Assembly: GCA_963965975.1 (NCBI GenBank) | Contig: OZ014413.1 | Coordinates: 3,916,001-3,980,000 of the forward strand | From: Xestospongia bergquistia | Lineage: Eukaryota > Porifera > Demospongiae > Haplosclerida > Petrosiidae | Direction: 5' to 3' | Length of the DNA: 64,000 nucleotides | Shown: in pieces, positions 1-10,499 of the stretch | Position numbering within the stretch: the stretch's first letter is position 1 | How the letters are laid out: each line of letters opens with the position of its first letter | Notes under the pieces: generated by a model | Told to the model about the DNA's origin: nothing | The model's database searches: none | Seen by the model: only the letters and a program-made list of their open reading frames with translations | Program-made: the position numbers and the translations under genes

Positions 1-402
1 ACAATCATGTATTCTTGTAATTGTTTGGGATGTACAGCTACATGGTCTTTATGAGATACTTTGAGAATACGATGTACAGCAATGTTCAGCAAAGTAAAAG
101 AACAAGTCGCACCATTGTTTTTAATAATGGATAGTGTATGCTCTTCTTTTTTATGTTCTCATTACTTGGATTATAGCTGATGTGTGGACAGGATGTTATA
201 AGATCATTGTTACTGGTGTCTGTTTGTGTTCCAAGCATATCATTTGAGAAATGACAAGTAATTAATCAAAATTCATTATTCATTTCTGTCATATGTATGT
301 ATTTCATAATACATTAGCAATTAATAGTATTATGTTACGTCTGATAGCTGATGTGCAGACAGGGCGTTATAAGATCATTGTTACTGGTGTCATTTTGTGC
401 AT
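1..402. other. AT-rich DNA upstream of the SLC15-like relic
   Basis: No gene is recognised here. The stretch resembles 51,230-51,420 in copy C: both share the text around CATTACTTGGATT and a following segment that ends in TATAAGATCAT. In copy C that segment leads directly into an SLC15-like exon, so this is probably the degenerate upstream or intronic part of the same transporter relic. Confidence 0.4.
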
Positions 403-1629
403 TTTTGCTTGGATAATTTCTGGTATGAATTTTATTATTACAGCATATTGACAAAATAATCCATTACTTTTTGTAGTATATGTCTTTGGATATCTTTGTG
501 CTGATATTGGATACATTGGTTTAGAGCAAACATTGTACAGTTCAACATTGATCAACTTGTCGAAGCCTCAGCAGATTAACTAATTGCTATGATATACTGG
601 CATAGTATTAATGTGCAAGTTGGACTCACTATATTTGAACTTGGACGATATTCTTTTAATTTTTTTCTTATACTATCATTCATAACATCAGGAATAACAG
701 TGTCTGTGGTATTAATAAGGCACTCACTTTTCAAACACTGGCTAGAAACTTCTCCTCTCATTATCAATCATATCAAGTTGATTGCTAAAGTACTTAACTA
801 TGCCAGGCGTACAAGTACCCAAGGAATCGTAGTGCCTTGACATACTGAGAGGAGGACTACCCTTCCCGACTAGACCTAGGAAAAGAAAAATATGGTGGAC
901 CTTTTACAGTAGAAGAAGTAGAAAATGTCAAAGCAGTGTTTATCATTATTAACTTGTATTGTTGGATTCAGTTGTGCTGCTGAAGTGTTCTGGAGTATAA
1001 CGAAGGGTACTAATCCTATTAATTCATCTTTCAAATCTTGCTTTATTTCAAATAATACAATGATGTTTGTAACTACAGCTTTCCTAGTGTTACTCCATCA
1101 GATCTTAATTTGTCCTTATTTTAATAAATATATTCCTAGTATGTTGAAGAGAATAGGTCGAGGGTTAATCTTTGCTTTGGCAACCACATTATCCCACGTG
1201 GTCATATTCAAGTATGAGAGGAACCCCTTGTCTTATTTCAATGACCTATCACTAATTCCTCAGATATTGTATGGTATTGCTTTTGCACTGATTTTCCCAG
1301 CATCATTAGAGTTCACAATAGCACAGTCTCCCATGCAAATGAGAGGGATGATGGTTGGGATGTGGTTTGCCTCTTTTGGAGTTGGTTATGTTATTAATAT
1401 TAATACAAAATATCCTTTTGGCTGTGATAACAATTCTATTTGTCCAAGTTTCTATTAAAACATTACTAGGAGCTTTATTATACTGATAGTATTCGTAGTA
1501 CAAAAATGTTACAACTTATGTGTGAGAGAGAATGAAATCAATATAGTTCAATTGTTGATGAACACTATGAAAGGTATATTGGACCAGGAAGAAGAATATG
1601 AAAGACAAATGGAACTTTCTACTGACTGA
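403..1629 (+). pseudogene. SLC15/POT-like peptide transporter, broken 3' part
   Basis: This is a remnant of a proton-coupled oligopeptide transporter (SLC15/POT, major facilitator fold), a plasma or lysosomal membrane importer of di- and tripeptides. What is seen: an N-terminal piece around 406-590 that reads FAWIISG, then an in-frame stop, then QFNIDQL and ASAD followed by a TAA where copy C keeps ASADELSA. Next comes YWHSIN (about 595), IKLIAKVLNYARR (about 775-810), a frameshift, then DLGKEKYGGPF and VEEVENVK (about 870-930). An open stretch at 925-1,458 contains the diagnostic LEFTIAQSPMQMRGMMVGMW. A charged tail, QEEEYERQMELSTD, ends at a stop at 1,629. Matching order along the family makes the identity secure. 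At least two stops and several frame changes make it a pseudogene. A normal family member is about 450-700 residues; only the C-terminal half remains. Confidence 0.82.
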
Positions 1630-2114
1630 TACTTTGTTTTTAAAAATTATCATAATTGTGTTAGTTTGTTGTGACAAATAGAGTGGTTGTGATTTTAACA
1701 TGTTATATATATAAATTTGATGACATATTTAAATTATTGATGGCCATCATTAACTTTGTTAAATTTAAGTTGATAAAATGTTTTTTTCTTCTACATGTAA
1801 AGCTTATATTGATAGGAATAAAGTAGACCACACACATAAGCAACTATAATGTTAAAATCAGTTTATGTTTCATTACATTTAACATAATGTACTGTAAAAT
1901 CAACAATATATTACTCTATACAAAATCAATGCACAATTAAAAAACCCTTTGAAATATAAATTGAATACTGCTATATACAATCTTCAGTTTATGTATTCTG
2001 AATTGACTTGTAAATTAATTCCGATAATTATTGGCCATTTAATTACGGATCAGACAGAATGGATTGATGGTCAGTGAATAGAAAAGAATTTGGATGTATT
2101 GATGGTTTGATGGA
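1630..2114. other. AT-rich intergenic DNA
   Basis: No coding potential or structured repeat was found. Several short AATAAA-like strings occur, as expected from base composition. The segment is absent from copy B, which jumps from a transporter remnant and a satellite footprint straight to the sequence equivalent to about 2,118. Confidence 0.4.
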
Positions 2115-3004
2115 AGAATAAATATATAGTGTAGATTAAAATAATAGATTGAGATGTAAATGTTAGATGACACACAGAAAGATATAAACAATAAAAAACT
2201 AAGAAATGTAAATATTATCTCTTTCATTTTCATTTATTTATATCATATATTCACAACCTATGTAGTATTGAAAATGTAAAATGAGTAAAGATCAACCTTT
2301 GATAATAATTTTTGTGATTGAAAAAGGACTTTCTTTCTTAAATCATTTTAATAACTTTATATAAAATATTTGCTTTCTATAAATATCAATTCAGTTGATC
2401 AACCACATCTCGTGTTACACTAGGCATTAAATAAATAAGACAGTAATGACATTACTTTCTGTGAACAGTTATTTTCTTACAACACAAACTATATTTATGA
2501 ACCAGTTCATTATTTTGTTTTCTAAACAACACAGGTAGTTGTTACAAATCTAACAGATGTAGAACATTGTAAATAAACATTGAAAAAAATTTTCATACAT
2601 TTTGAGAAGTTGGATGACAAACATCCACAGATCCCCTTAACTTATTATAAAAAGTGGATACTCCAGCAATTGGAAAGCAAAGCTGGTATCAACATCCTAC
2701 ATGGGAGCTTGGATTTTTAATATATATTCTGTGTTCTTATTTATGGAATTGAAGGTTTTATATCTGTCAATATCTGAGAATAAACAAAAGCAATAAATGA
2801 GGGATTACTAAAATATCTAAAACCCTTCAGTCTTGAATCAATTTATTGGCCCAAATTGTCTCATGATGTCAACTAAGTGCAGAATCAGATGCACTTTAGA
2901 TCTCTTTGAATACTCAGTTAATACACTATAATTTGGCTTATTGGCTCAACTGTATAAAAAATAACATATACAATTAATAATATAAATAATTAATATATAA
3001 ATAT

Positions 3005-3054
<50 letters not shown>

Positions 3055-4389
3055 AGCTTTACTTTAAAGTCCTAATATATCATCTTCTTTGCCATGCTGG
3101 ATGTCAGATTGAACTAATGCAGGAGTCTGAATTTTATCTAAAAATGCACAATGTACTTCTCAAGAAACAGCATTGTCTATGTAACATGACCTCAAATAAA
3201 ATAGATCTATTCAGTTTGAAAATCTATTGTATTCCTTGTATGCATATGTATCATAGATCCTATGATCTGCATTGATTCATGCCAATATTTGAAATGACTT
3301 TTAAATGATGAATGTTGTATTTGAATCACATTTGTTAATAATTAGCTGTGTATGGGTCATATGATGATCACATGCAGGCTTCTATGATGACAGGAAATTT
3401 GATATACTGTGATTACTTTTAACATCTCATTAATTTTACTTGGCACATCTATAGGTCAGTAAAGTAGCTACTAATAACAAGACATGTAGTTGATTGTCAG
3501 AGCTTTAAGAATCCTTCTACTATCTCATAAGATAGGAACTATCCACTTACTATATATACACAATATAGTCTATATTCTATTTGCACTTGAATTATAAAAG
3601 TATGTGATGTTAACTACTATATTATGTATTATGTGCATTAAAAATGATGAAGGGTTAGTTAAATAAGCCTATCTTTTGTGACAATTAATACAACACAGTT
3701 TAGTAAGTTATTATGTCACACTCTTTGTGACATGAACTTTCACATTATATTTGAAATATTGAGAATCTTCTCTGTATAGCCTATAATTGTAGACTACCAG
3801 TGTCAGTACATATCTAGTCTAAGTCTCAATAGTTTGACAGAAATGGTTCATTATTATAAAACTGTCATATATGACGTATTATTATTACAATATATATAAA
3901 TTATGTACCAAAACTGTAAAAGTTGATTGATTGCAAATTGATTTAATTTTAAATACAGTGTATACAGGTTGCATAGTTATGAAAAATATCAACATGATAT
4001 TATTAATTATTAATGTATTACGAAAGTGAAGGTAATGTAGCCACACAAACAGGAGTACATTATTAATAGCAACAGTTTATACTTATTTTCAACAAAAAGA
4101 AATTTGTAATTGCAACCTGTACAAATAACAAATGATAATTATACAGTTGTATATCACCAGTATAGGTGTGAAGTAGTTCATATTTTTTAAGTGTAGTCTG
4201 TTAAGTTCGTATCTGATTATTGTTACAATAGGGAATTATAAGATTTGATGAATAGCCTTATGTATTTTTTAGGTTTTATTTTTTGAAGTAGGACATCAGA
4301 GAAATGACAAGTCATTACTCAAGACTGTTTAGTCACTTCTGTCATTTGTCTTCACAATCAGCTATTAATAATAACTCATTCCTTTTAAA
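2115..4389. other. AT-rich part of copy A, no gene recognised
   Basis: The sequence is matched at 21,025-23,200 in copy B with small indels, and its right part (3,776-4,320) again, more diverged, at 20,270-20,830. No long open frame or recognisable protein is present. It looks like old non-coding DNA. Confidence 0.5.
3003..3051. repeat. Compound (TA)n(TG)n microsatellite
   Basis: An uninterrupted run of TA dinucleotides is followed directly by a run of TG dinucleotides. Copy B at the matching place (22,050-22,075) has only the TA run, so the TG expansion is specific to copy A. Confidence 0.95.
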
Positions 4390-4470
4390 AATTGCTAGAA
4401 ACTACTCCTCTCATGAATTTTATCAAGTTGATTGCTAAAGTACTCAACTATGCAAGGAAGAACAAGTGTG
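4390..4470 (+). pseudogene. SLC15-like fragment in copy A
   Basis: About 80 bp encodes a piece of the transporter loop (LETTPL, then IKLIAKVLNYARK). The same exon piece lies in a longer context at 51,728-51,850. In A the preceding roughly 520 bp, including the QFNIDQL exon, is missing, so this is an internally deleted relic. Confidence 0.7.
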
Positions 4471-4699
4471 ATTGCAGCATAATTCTTGCGTTACTCCTGC
4501 TCTGCTCAACTAAATGGCATTTTAAAAGCCACCATCACAGAAGTTGTGCTGTTCTTTACTAGAAAGGGACTGTAGCTGATTAGAAAATATATGTTGCACA
4601 CTGCTCTATTAAGTATTCTTTAAATCAATAAACTGAGACTTTATAAGACAGTATCTTTCATACTGAAGCCCTTTCCTTCTCTGTCATGCACTTATTCTC

Positions 4700-5620
4700 A
4701 CTCTCTTTTTTTCTCATCTTGTCTAATATGTCAGTTAATTTTTGCCTCCTTTTATATGGACTCCAACTAAACCTTGTTCTCTTGCATTCGCAATTTCATA
4801 ATAGTATAATTTGTTGTTAAGCTGCATTTAAATGTGACAACATGCACGTTTAACTAATATTATTATACCTCAGCAGTAGTGACAGCACAGTTGACCTCTC
4901 CACTATAAGCACCCATAATTATATCAAAACCTTTCATTACTCCAGACGCTTTGGTTAAATGAATATTATCCCAACACATAATATGTCACTGTGGATTAAG
5001 GACAACTAACCAAAGAGGTTCACAGTGAGATCAGAATACTTCATTTCTTTTAAAACATCACTAACAGCGACTAAAGATGAGTAAGTATTAAAATAGCATT
5101 TATCTTAATTATTTACTTTGTTTCTGTTCTGATGGTAGGGTTATTAATAAAACCAGAGAGAGCTGGTGAATCTTGCATCAGTTTCTATAAAATTAAGAAA
5201 TCCATTAATTTTTTAAAAATTGTATAACCCGTTACATGTACATATACACTTCATTATAAATTTTACATTAGCAGTTATAATAAGATTTTCCTCAAGCAGA
5301 GATTCAAACAACTCATAACAGAATATGTGATATTATCAACTGAAGTCATGTTTAGTTCTATTTCATTATCATCATTAACTGGAATATTGGACTGTGTTTT
5401 AAAAAACTTTTTAATTCTCTTTTGTAAATAGGACTTTAAAATTGATTCCAGACATGATAGATCAAAATACCACAGAATACTACAAATGCTAGTGATATTA
5501 ATATCTATCTATTACCTGAAAGTCTTTTAGTTCCTCTTCGACTTTCTCTAATAATGCTTTTTTACTAGCAGCTTGAAACAAGGCATGAGCATATCTTCTT
5601 CTAATCTATACTTTGACATA
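4700..5620 (-). pseudogene. ATP synthase OSCP-like pseudogene, copy A
   Basis: This is a multi-exon relic of the oligomycin-sensitivity conferral protein (subunit O), the stator subunit linking the F1 head to the peripheral stalk in mitochondria. Minus-strand exons in order: 5,516-5,620 (RRRYAHALFQAASKKA, then EKVEEELKDFQ, with a good GT donor); 5,117-5,184 (KLMQDSPALSGFINNPT); 5,011-5,070 (DVLKEMKYSDLTVNLFG); 4,869-4,960 (GVMKGFD, then GEVNCAVTTAE). This follows the OSCP pattern RYA.ALYSAA, FL.NPT, LT.NLL and RGEV.C.VTTA. The first exon has an in-frame TAG at 5,606-5,608. The splice between the second and third exons does not keep frame, and the NGRL-containing segment is missing. A further exon-like stretch (4,700-4,821, LNNKLYYYEIANAR) does not match OSCP, so the true 3' end is unclear. 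It is probably a dead copy. Confidence 0.72.
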
Positions 5621-5753
5621 CTGCAACATAATGTCAGGGCTTCATATATGTGTGATTAATAAACTTATATTCAGAAAGACAACGTTCATTGTATACTAGA
5701 TAAGATATAGGCAGTTATATTGTTGTTACTATCATGGTGCAATATCCATGATC

Positions 5754-5797
5754 AACTGAACATGCTCAGTTCGATTAGCCGCTCTTGTGGCGCCAAA
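5754..5797. promoter_or_regulatory. Near-palindrome plus E2F-like site (copy A)
   Basis: At 5,754-5,771 the sequence is one change away from the perfect palindrome AACTGAGCATGCTCAGTT seen in copies B and C. GGCGCCAAA follows at 5,789-5,797; read on the other strand, TTTGGCGC fits the E2F consensus TTTSGCGC. This is GC-richer than its surroundings and conserved in three copies. A promoter role is inference. Confidence 0.35.
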
Positions 5798-5825
5798 TTT
5801 GTACTAGAAAATAATAAACTTAGAT

Positions 5826-6000
5826 GCCATTACTTCATTTTAGCAACTAGAGTGTCAGGACTTTACTTCTGCAAGGCTGTGTAGCAAGACCAGATGAAGG
5901 AATTGGATTCCATTACTTCATTTTAGCAACACGTTTGTTGGGACTTTTCTTATGCAGGGCTCTTTAGGAAGACAAGAGGAAACTGGATTCCATGCAGTCA
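5826..6000 (+). repeat. Short tandem repeat of about 85 bp (copy A)
   Basis: Two to three partial units each carry CATTACTTCATTTTAGCAAC, a GGGACTTT-like box, GCAGGGCT, and GGATTCCAT. The last unit leads into a 61-codon open frame (5,952-6,137). Equivalent repeats lie at 24,547-24,730 and 53,414-53,600. Confidence 0.75.
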
Positions 6001-6137
6001 GGCCATTTGACAATGTTTTCTGTAGTAAATCTGAGACGATGCCCCTGGCTACAACAAAAGAGAAAGACACTAGTAACAAATACGGTCAGAGTAGCAGTAC
6101 TCCATGTGTGTTAGTATATCTAGCTTGCCCAACTTAA
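5952..6137 (+). CDS. Hypothetical 61-residue frame, copy A
   Basis: A 61-codon frame starting MQGSLGRQEETGF and ending CVLVYLACPT. It is kept open at 24,677-24,862 (B) and 53,544-53,729 (C). I recognise no domain. It lies just downstream of the palindrome/E2F-like block, so it could be part of a transcript. Against it being a real protein: most nucleotide differences between copies change amino acids (V/A, T/M, G/A, P/L), and the frame starts inside a tandem repeat. It may be only a chance open frame in recently duplicated DNA. Confidence 0.2.
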   Translation: MQGSLGRQEETGFHAVRPFDNVFCSKSETMPLATTKEKDTSNKYGQSSSTPCVLVYLACPT

Positions 6138-6454
6138 CTTTTAAATTTAGTGAGCTTTAGCCCTTAGTTTTAGTGGATCTGTTATCTGAACTAAGCCTGT
6201 CATAAGTCATTTTTAAACATAATATATCACTAGTACTTTTCTTTGTAATATATAGACTTTAGTAACCAGTATATTAATTACAATGTAGCAAGTCTGAATA
6301 AAATTAGTCAAATGTCTTTATTTCGTACAAGCCTATTTTCCCCTATTGTGTCTACTTTTGTATCAGTATCAGCTTGTAATGGTCAGACAATTCTTCTTCT
6401 CTTGCACTTGTTGTGTAGTGCATTACAGCATATAAGACCTCTATATTATTGATA

Positions 6455-9205
6455 GCCTATTATCTGTCTACTGTTTCTGAATGTAACTGTCTCATCTATT
6501 GTGTCTAGCATAAATATCCTGTCTACACAGTGTCCTAGTATAATTGTCCTGTCTAATGCATACTAATATAATTGTCCTATCAGCTCAGACCTAATATAGC
6601 TGTCCAATCTACTGTGTTCTAATGTCCTGTCTACTATATTCTATTGTAATCATCAGGGCTACTGTATCCTAGTATAATTGTCTGGTGTACTGTGTCCTAA
6701 TTTAGTTGTCTAATCTGCTGTGTCCTATTGTAGCATTCCATTCTAATATGTTTTAACGTAATACCTTGTCCTAATGTAACACCCCTGTCTACTGTGTCCT
6801 AATGTAAGTGTCCAATCTACTGTCTCCTAGTATAATTATCCCATTTACTATGTCATAACATATTTTTAGTAACTATTGTGTCCTTATCTAACCATCTGTT
6901 TACTGTCTTTAATTTAACTGTCCTATCTACTGTGTCCTAAGGTAACTGTCCCATCTACTGTGTCCTAATGAAATTGTCTCATCTTGCATTTTCTTAATAT
7001 AAAATTCCCTTCCACTTTGTCCTAATGCAATTGCTGATGTAACTTGTCTGTCCTAATGTAACAGTCCCATCAACTGTGTCTTAATGTACCAGTTTCTTTT
7101 ACTCTGTCCTAACGTAATTGTTCTTTCTATTCTGTATAATGTAACTATTCAACCTATCGTGTCCTAGTGTAATTGTCCTGTCTAATATGTCCTAAAGTAA
7201 ATGTCCCATCTACTATGTCTTAATGTAACTGACTTGTGTACTGTGTTGTAACATAATATCTACTGTGTCTTATAGAATTATCCTATCTACTGTGTTTGTA
7301 TCTGTCCTGTAGTGTCCTAATGTAGACAGGTGTCCTATTATAACATTCTATTCCACTAAATGTCCCATTGACTGTGTCCTAATGTAACTGCTTCTTTCAC
7401 TGTGTCCTAACATAAGTGCCCATCTACTGTGTTGTAATGTAATTGTCCCATCTACTGTCTCCTAATTTAATAGCCTTGTCAATTCTGTCTGATATAACTA
7501 TGCAACTAAGTGTGTCCTAGTGTAATTGTCCATCTACTATGTCTTAACATAATTGTCCTAACCACTGTGTCCTAACGTAATTATCATGTATACCTTGTCA
7601 TAATATAAGTAATTGTTGTGTCCTAATGTATCTGTACTATCACATTTACTGTGTTCTAATGTAACATCCAGTCTACTGTGTTGTTGTGTCCTTAGTAAGA
7701 TTGCCCCGTTTACTGAGGTAACTCTACCATTTACTGTGTTCCAATGTAATATCCAATCTACTGTATTGTGATGTAATTGTCCTATCTACTGTGTCCTAAC
7801 GTAACTCCCCCATTTACTGTGTCATAATGTAAACATCCTGTCTACTGTGTTGTGATGTAATTGTCCTTTCTACTGTGTCCTAAAATAACTGTGTGTCCTA
7901 ATGTAACATTCTGTCTACTGTGTTGTAATGTAATTGTCCTATCTACTGTGTCATAACGTAGCTGTCTCATTTACTGTGTCCTAATGTAACCATCCTGTCT
8001 ACAGTGTTGTTATGTAGTTGTCCTATCTACGGTCTCTGTAATTGTCCCATTTACTATGTCCTTATGTAACCATCCTTTGTGGCGTAATTGTCTTCTCTAC
8101 TGTGTGCCAACATAACTGTCCCGTCTACCTTGTCCTAACATAATTCTCCCATCTGCTATATACTGATGTGTAACTTTCCCTTCTACTGTGTCCTAGCACA
8201 ATCGTATCAACTACTTTGTGTTAATGTAATTTCCAATGTCACTGTCCAATGGTCTTTGTCTTAGTATAACTGTCCTCTCTACTGTCTCCTATTGTGACTG
8301 TCTTGTGTCCTAATGTAATTGTGCTGTCTGCTTTTAATGTAATTGTGCTGTCTGCTCTTAATGTAATTGTGCTGTCTGCTGTGTCCTATTCTAACTACTT
8401 GTCTACTATCTCCTAATGTAATTGTCCCATCGACTATGTCCTACTGTAATTTTCCTGTTTACTGTATCCTAATGTATTTGTCTGTCTAATGTGTTCCATT
8501 TGTAATTGTCCCTTCTACTGTGTTCTATAATTGTCAATATACTGTGTCCTAATGTAACTGTCACTTCTACTGTGTTCTATAATTGTCAATATACTGTGTC
8601 CTAATGTAACCTCCCTTCTACAGTGTGCTATAATTGTCAATGTACTGTATCTTAATGTGTCTTGTCTACTATATTCAAATGTAAATGTCTCTTCTAATGT
8701 GTCCTACTATATCCAAATCTAAATGTCCCTTCTACTGTGTTCTAATGTACTTGTCTCGTATGCTGTGTCCAAATGTAATTGTCTCTTTTATTGTGTCATA
8801 ATGTAACTCTCTCATGTCTTAATATAATTGTCCTCTCTGCTGTGTCCTAATGTAACTGCTCGTCTACTGTCTCCTAATGTATTTGTCTCATCTACTGTGA
8901 CCTAATGTAATTTTCCATTTACTCTGTCATACTGTATTTATCCTCTCTACTGTGTACTAAAGTAATTTTCCTATCTACTGTGTCCCTATTTAATTGTTCC
9001 ATTGTGCTAATGCTGACTTTCTTGTTTACTGTGTTGTAATAATTGTCTTATCCAATTTGTCCTAATATATCAGTCCTGTCTAATGCGTCCTAATGTAATT
9101 GTCCCATCTACTGTGACCTAATGTAACTTTACTGTCTACTGTATTTTGTTTTCTAATGTAGCTGTCGTCATTACTGTGTCCTTATGTAACCATCCTGTCT
9201 ATTCA
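6455..9205. repeat. 28-bp minisatellite, first array, copy A
   Basis: About 2.75 kb of degenerate tandem units. The consensus begins TCTACTGTGTCCTAAT and ends GTAACTGTCCCA, 28 bp in all, with frequent unit-length changes. Units are quite diverged, implying an older array than the second one downstream. Because 28 is not a multiple of three, no frame stays open, so it is not coding. Confidence 0.92.
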
Positions 9206-10090
9206 AACTTGTTATATTGTTCTAAATCTACTGGTTACTTATTGTCAGCTAAAATTGAAATAATGTCCCTCAGAGTACTAAGCATGACGTTATTAACTGT
9301 TTACTTGTTAAGTAGATGATCATTGTTTGTTACCGTGCTTTCATTTAATGTTATATATCTAGTAAAACTAAACTGGTTGTGAGTTGTGTATATAACATTC
9401 TAACCAAAGTTATCCAACACTATATATTTCATTATGTAGTTAGATTTTTATCTTCTAAGATGATCTGGTGATGTTCTCTCAACTGTTACCTTGTAAGTTT
9501 GATATATTCTACCTGCAATAATTGTTTTTTATAATTATATTACTGGTAGTCTCTTAGCTACATAATTTAATATATACAGCCACTACAATATAATTCTGAG
9601 TGATACATAAATTTTTAACAAAATAATCACTGTTATTTTTTACATATATACATATATATAGAAAGAAAATTTATATATCTATAAGGAAACCCTGGCTACT
9701 GGTAAGTTATACCTCATAACAGATAGTAAATAATAAATTTATAATCATTTAGGAACATATATTGAAGATGATGTTCTTTTAATGGTGAGTTAGGACAAAT
9801 AATGTATTTGTTTCTTTTCTATGGTTGCTGTTCTATATCATGGACTTTCTATGGTTGCTGCTCTATATCATGGACTATCTATCTCCTGGAGGCTCTCAGT
9901 CTCACCAACATCTTGTAAGTTATACCTACCGCTTATTGGATGTTATTAATAATTTACTTAAGATATAATTCTCTGATAACTGCTGTGAAATAATTCTTTT
10001 ACTACCTCTACAGTGATGTTGGTATTTCGTTTCTACAACAAAGATGGTGATCTAAGGAGTATTTAGTCAAGAGTAACTGTAATCACAAAT
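9206..10090 (+). other. Conserved core between arrays with splice-like sites (copy A)
   Basis: This is non-repetitive DNA kept in all three copies. It carries several strong donor-like GTAAGT strings (9,702; 9,915) and GTGAGT at 9,785, and acceptor-like TTTAG (9,752) and CTACAG (10,013). One candidate exon, 9,753-9,784, is flanked by an AG and a GTGAGT. In A it is 32 nt against 33 nt in B and C. It may be a relic of a host gene whose introns the minisatellites invaded. The protein is not recognised. Confidence 0.35.
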
Positions 10091-10097
10091 TATATGT

Positions 10098-10398
10098 GAC
10101 AAGCCTTTATCTTAGCTTTTCTAGAGCATTTTAATTTTACTTATATATGCATGTCTTAACTGGGAAGCCTTTATCTTAGATTTTCTAGAGTATATTAATT
10201 TTACATGTATATGCATCTCTTAACTGACAAGCCTTTATCTTAGCTTTTCTAGAGCATTTTAATTTTACTTGTATATGCATGTCTTAACTGGAAAGCCTTT
10301 ATCTTAGCTTTTCTAGAGTATATTAATTTTATTTGTATATGCATGTCTTAACTGACAAGACTTGGTCTTAGTTTTTCTAGAGCTTATTAATTTTACTT
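10098..10398. repeat. 64-bp tandem repeat, copy A
   Basis: About five units, each beginning TGACAAGCCTTTATCTTAGC and running through TTTTCTAGAGCAT to ATGCATGTCTTAAC. Copy B has about eight units and copy C about five, so unit number has changed since duplication. Confidence 0.92.
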
Positions 10399-10499
10399 GA
10401 GTTGGTACATACACCGATACTAACAATTTTCTTTGCATGCTTGGAATGTGCAATAAACCTTAAAGTACATGTATAATATGATATGTCTTAGCATTCCCT

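Noticed and set aside
1306-1503. Minus-strand frame in the SLC15 relic
   Set aside because: It is a shadow of the TIAQSPMQMRGMMVGMW segment on the plus strand.
5952-6137. The 61-residue frame, open in three copies, as a real small gene
   Set aside because: Differences between copies mostly change amino acids, and the start lies in a tandem repeat. It is listed only as a low-confidence hypothetical frame.
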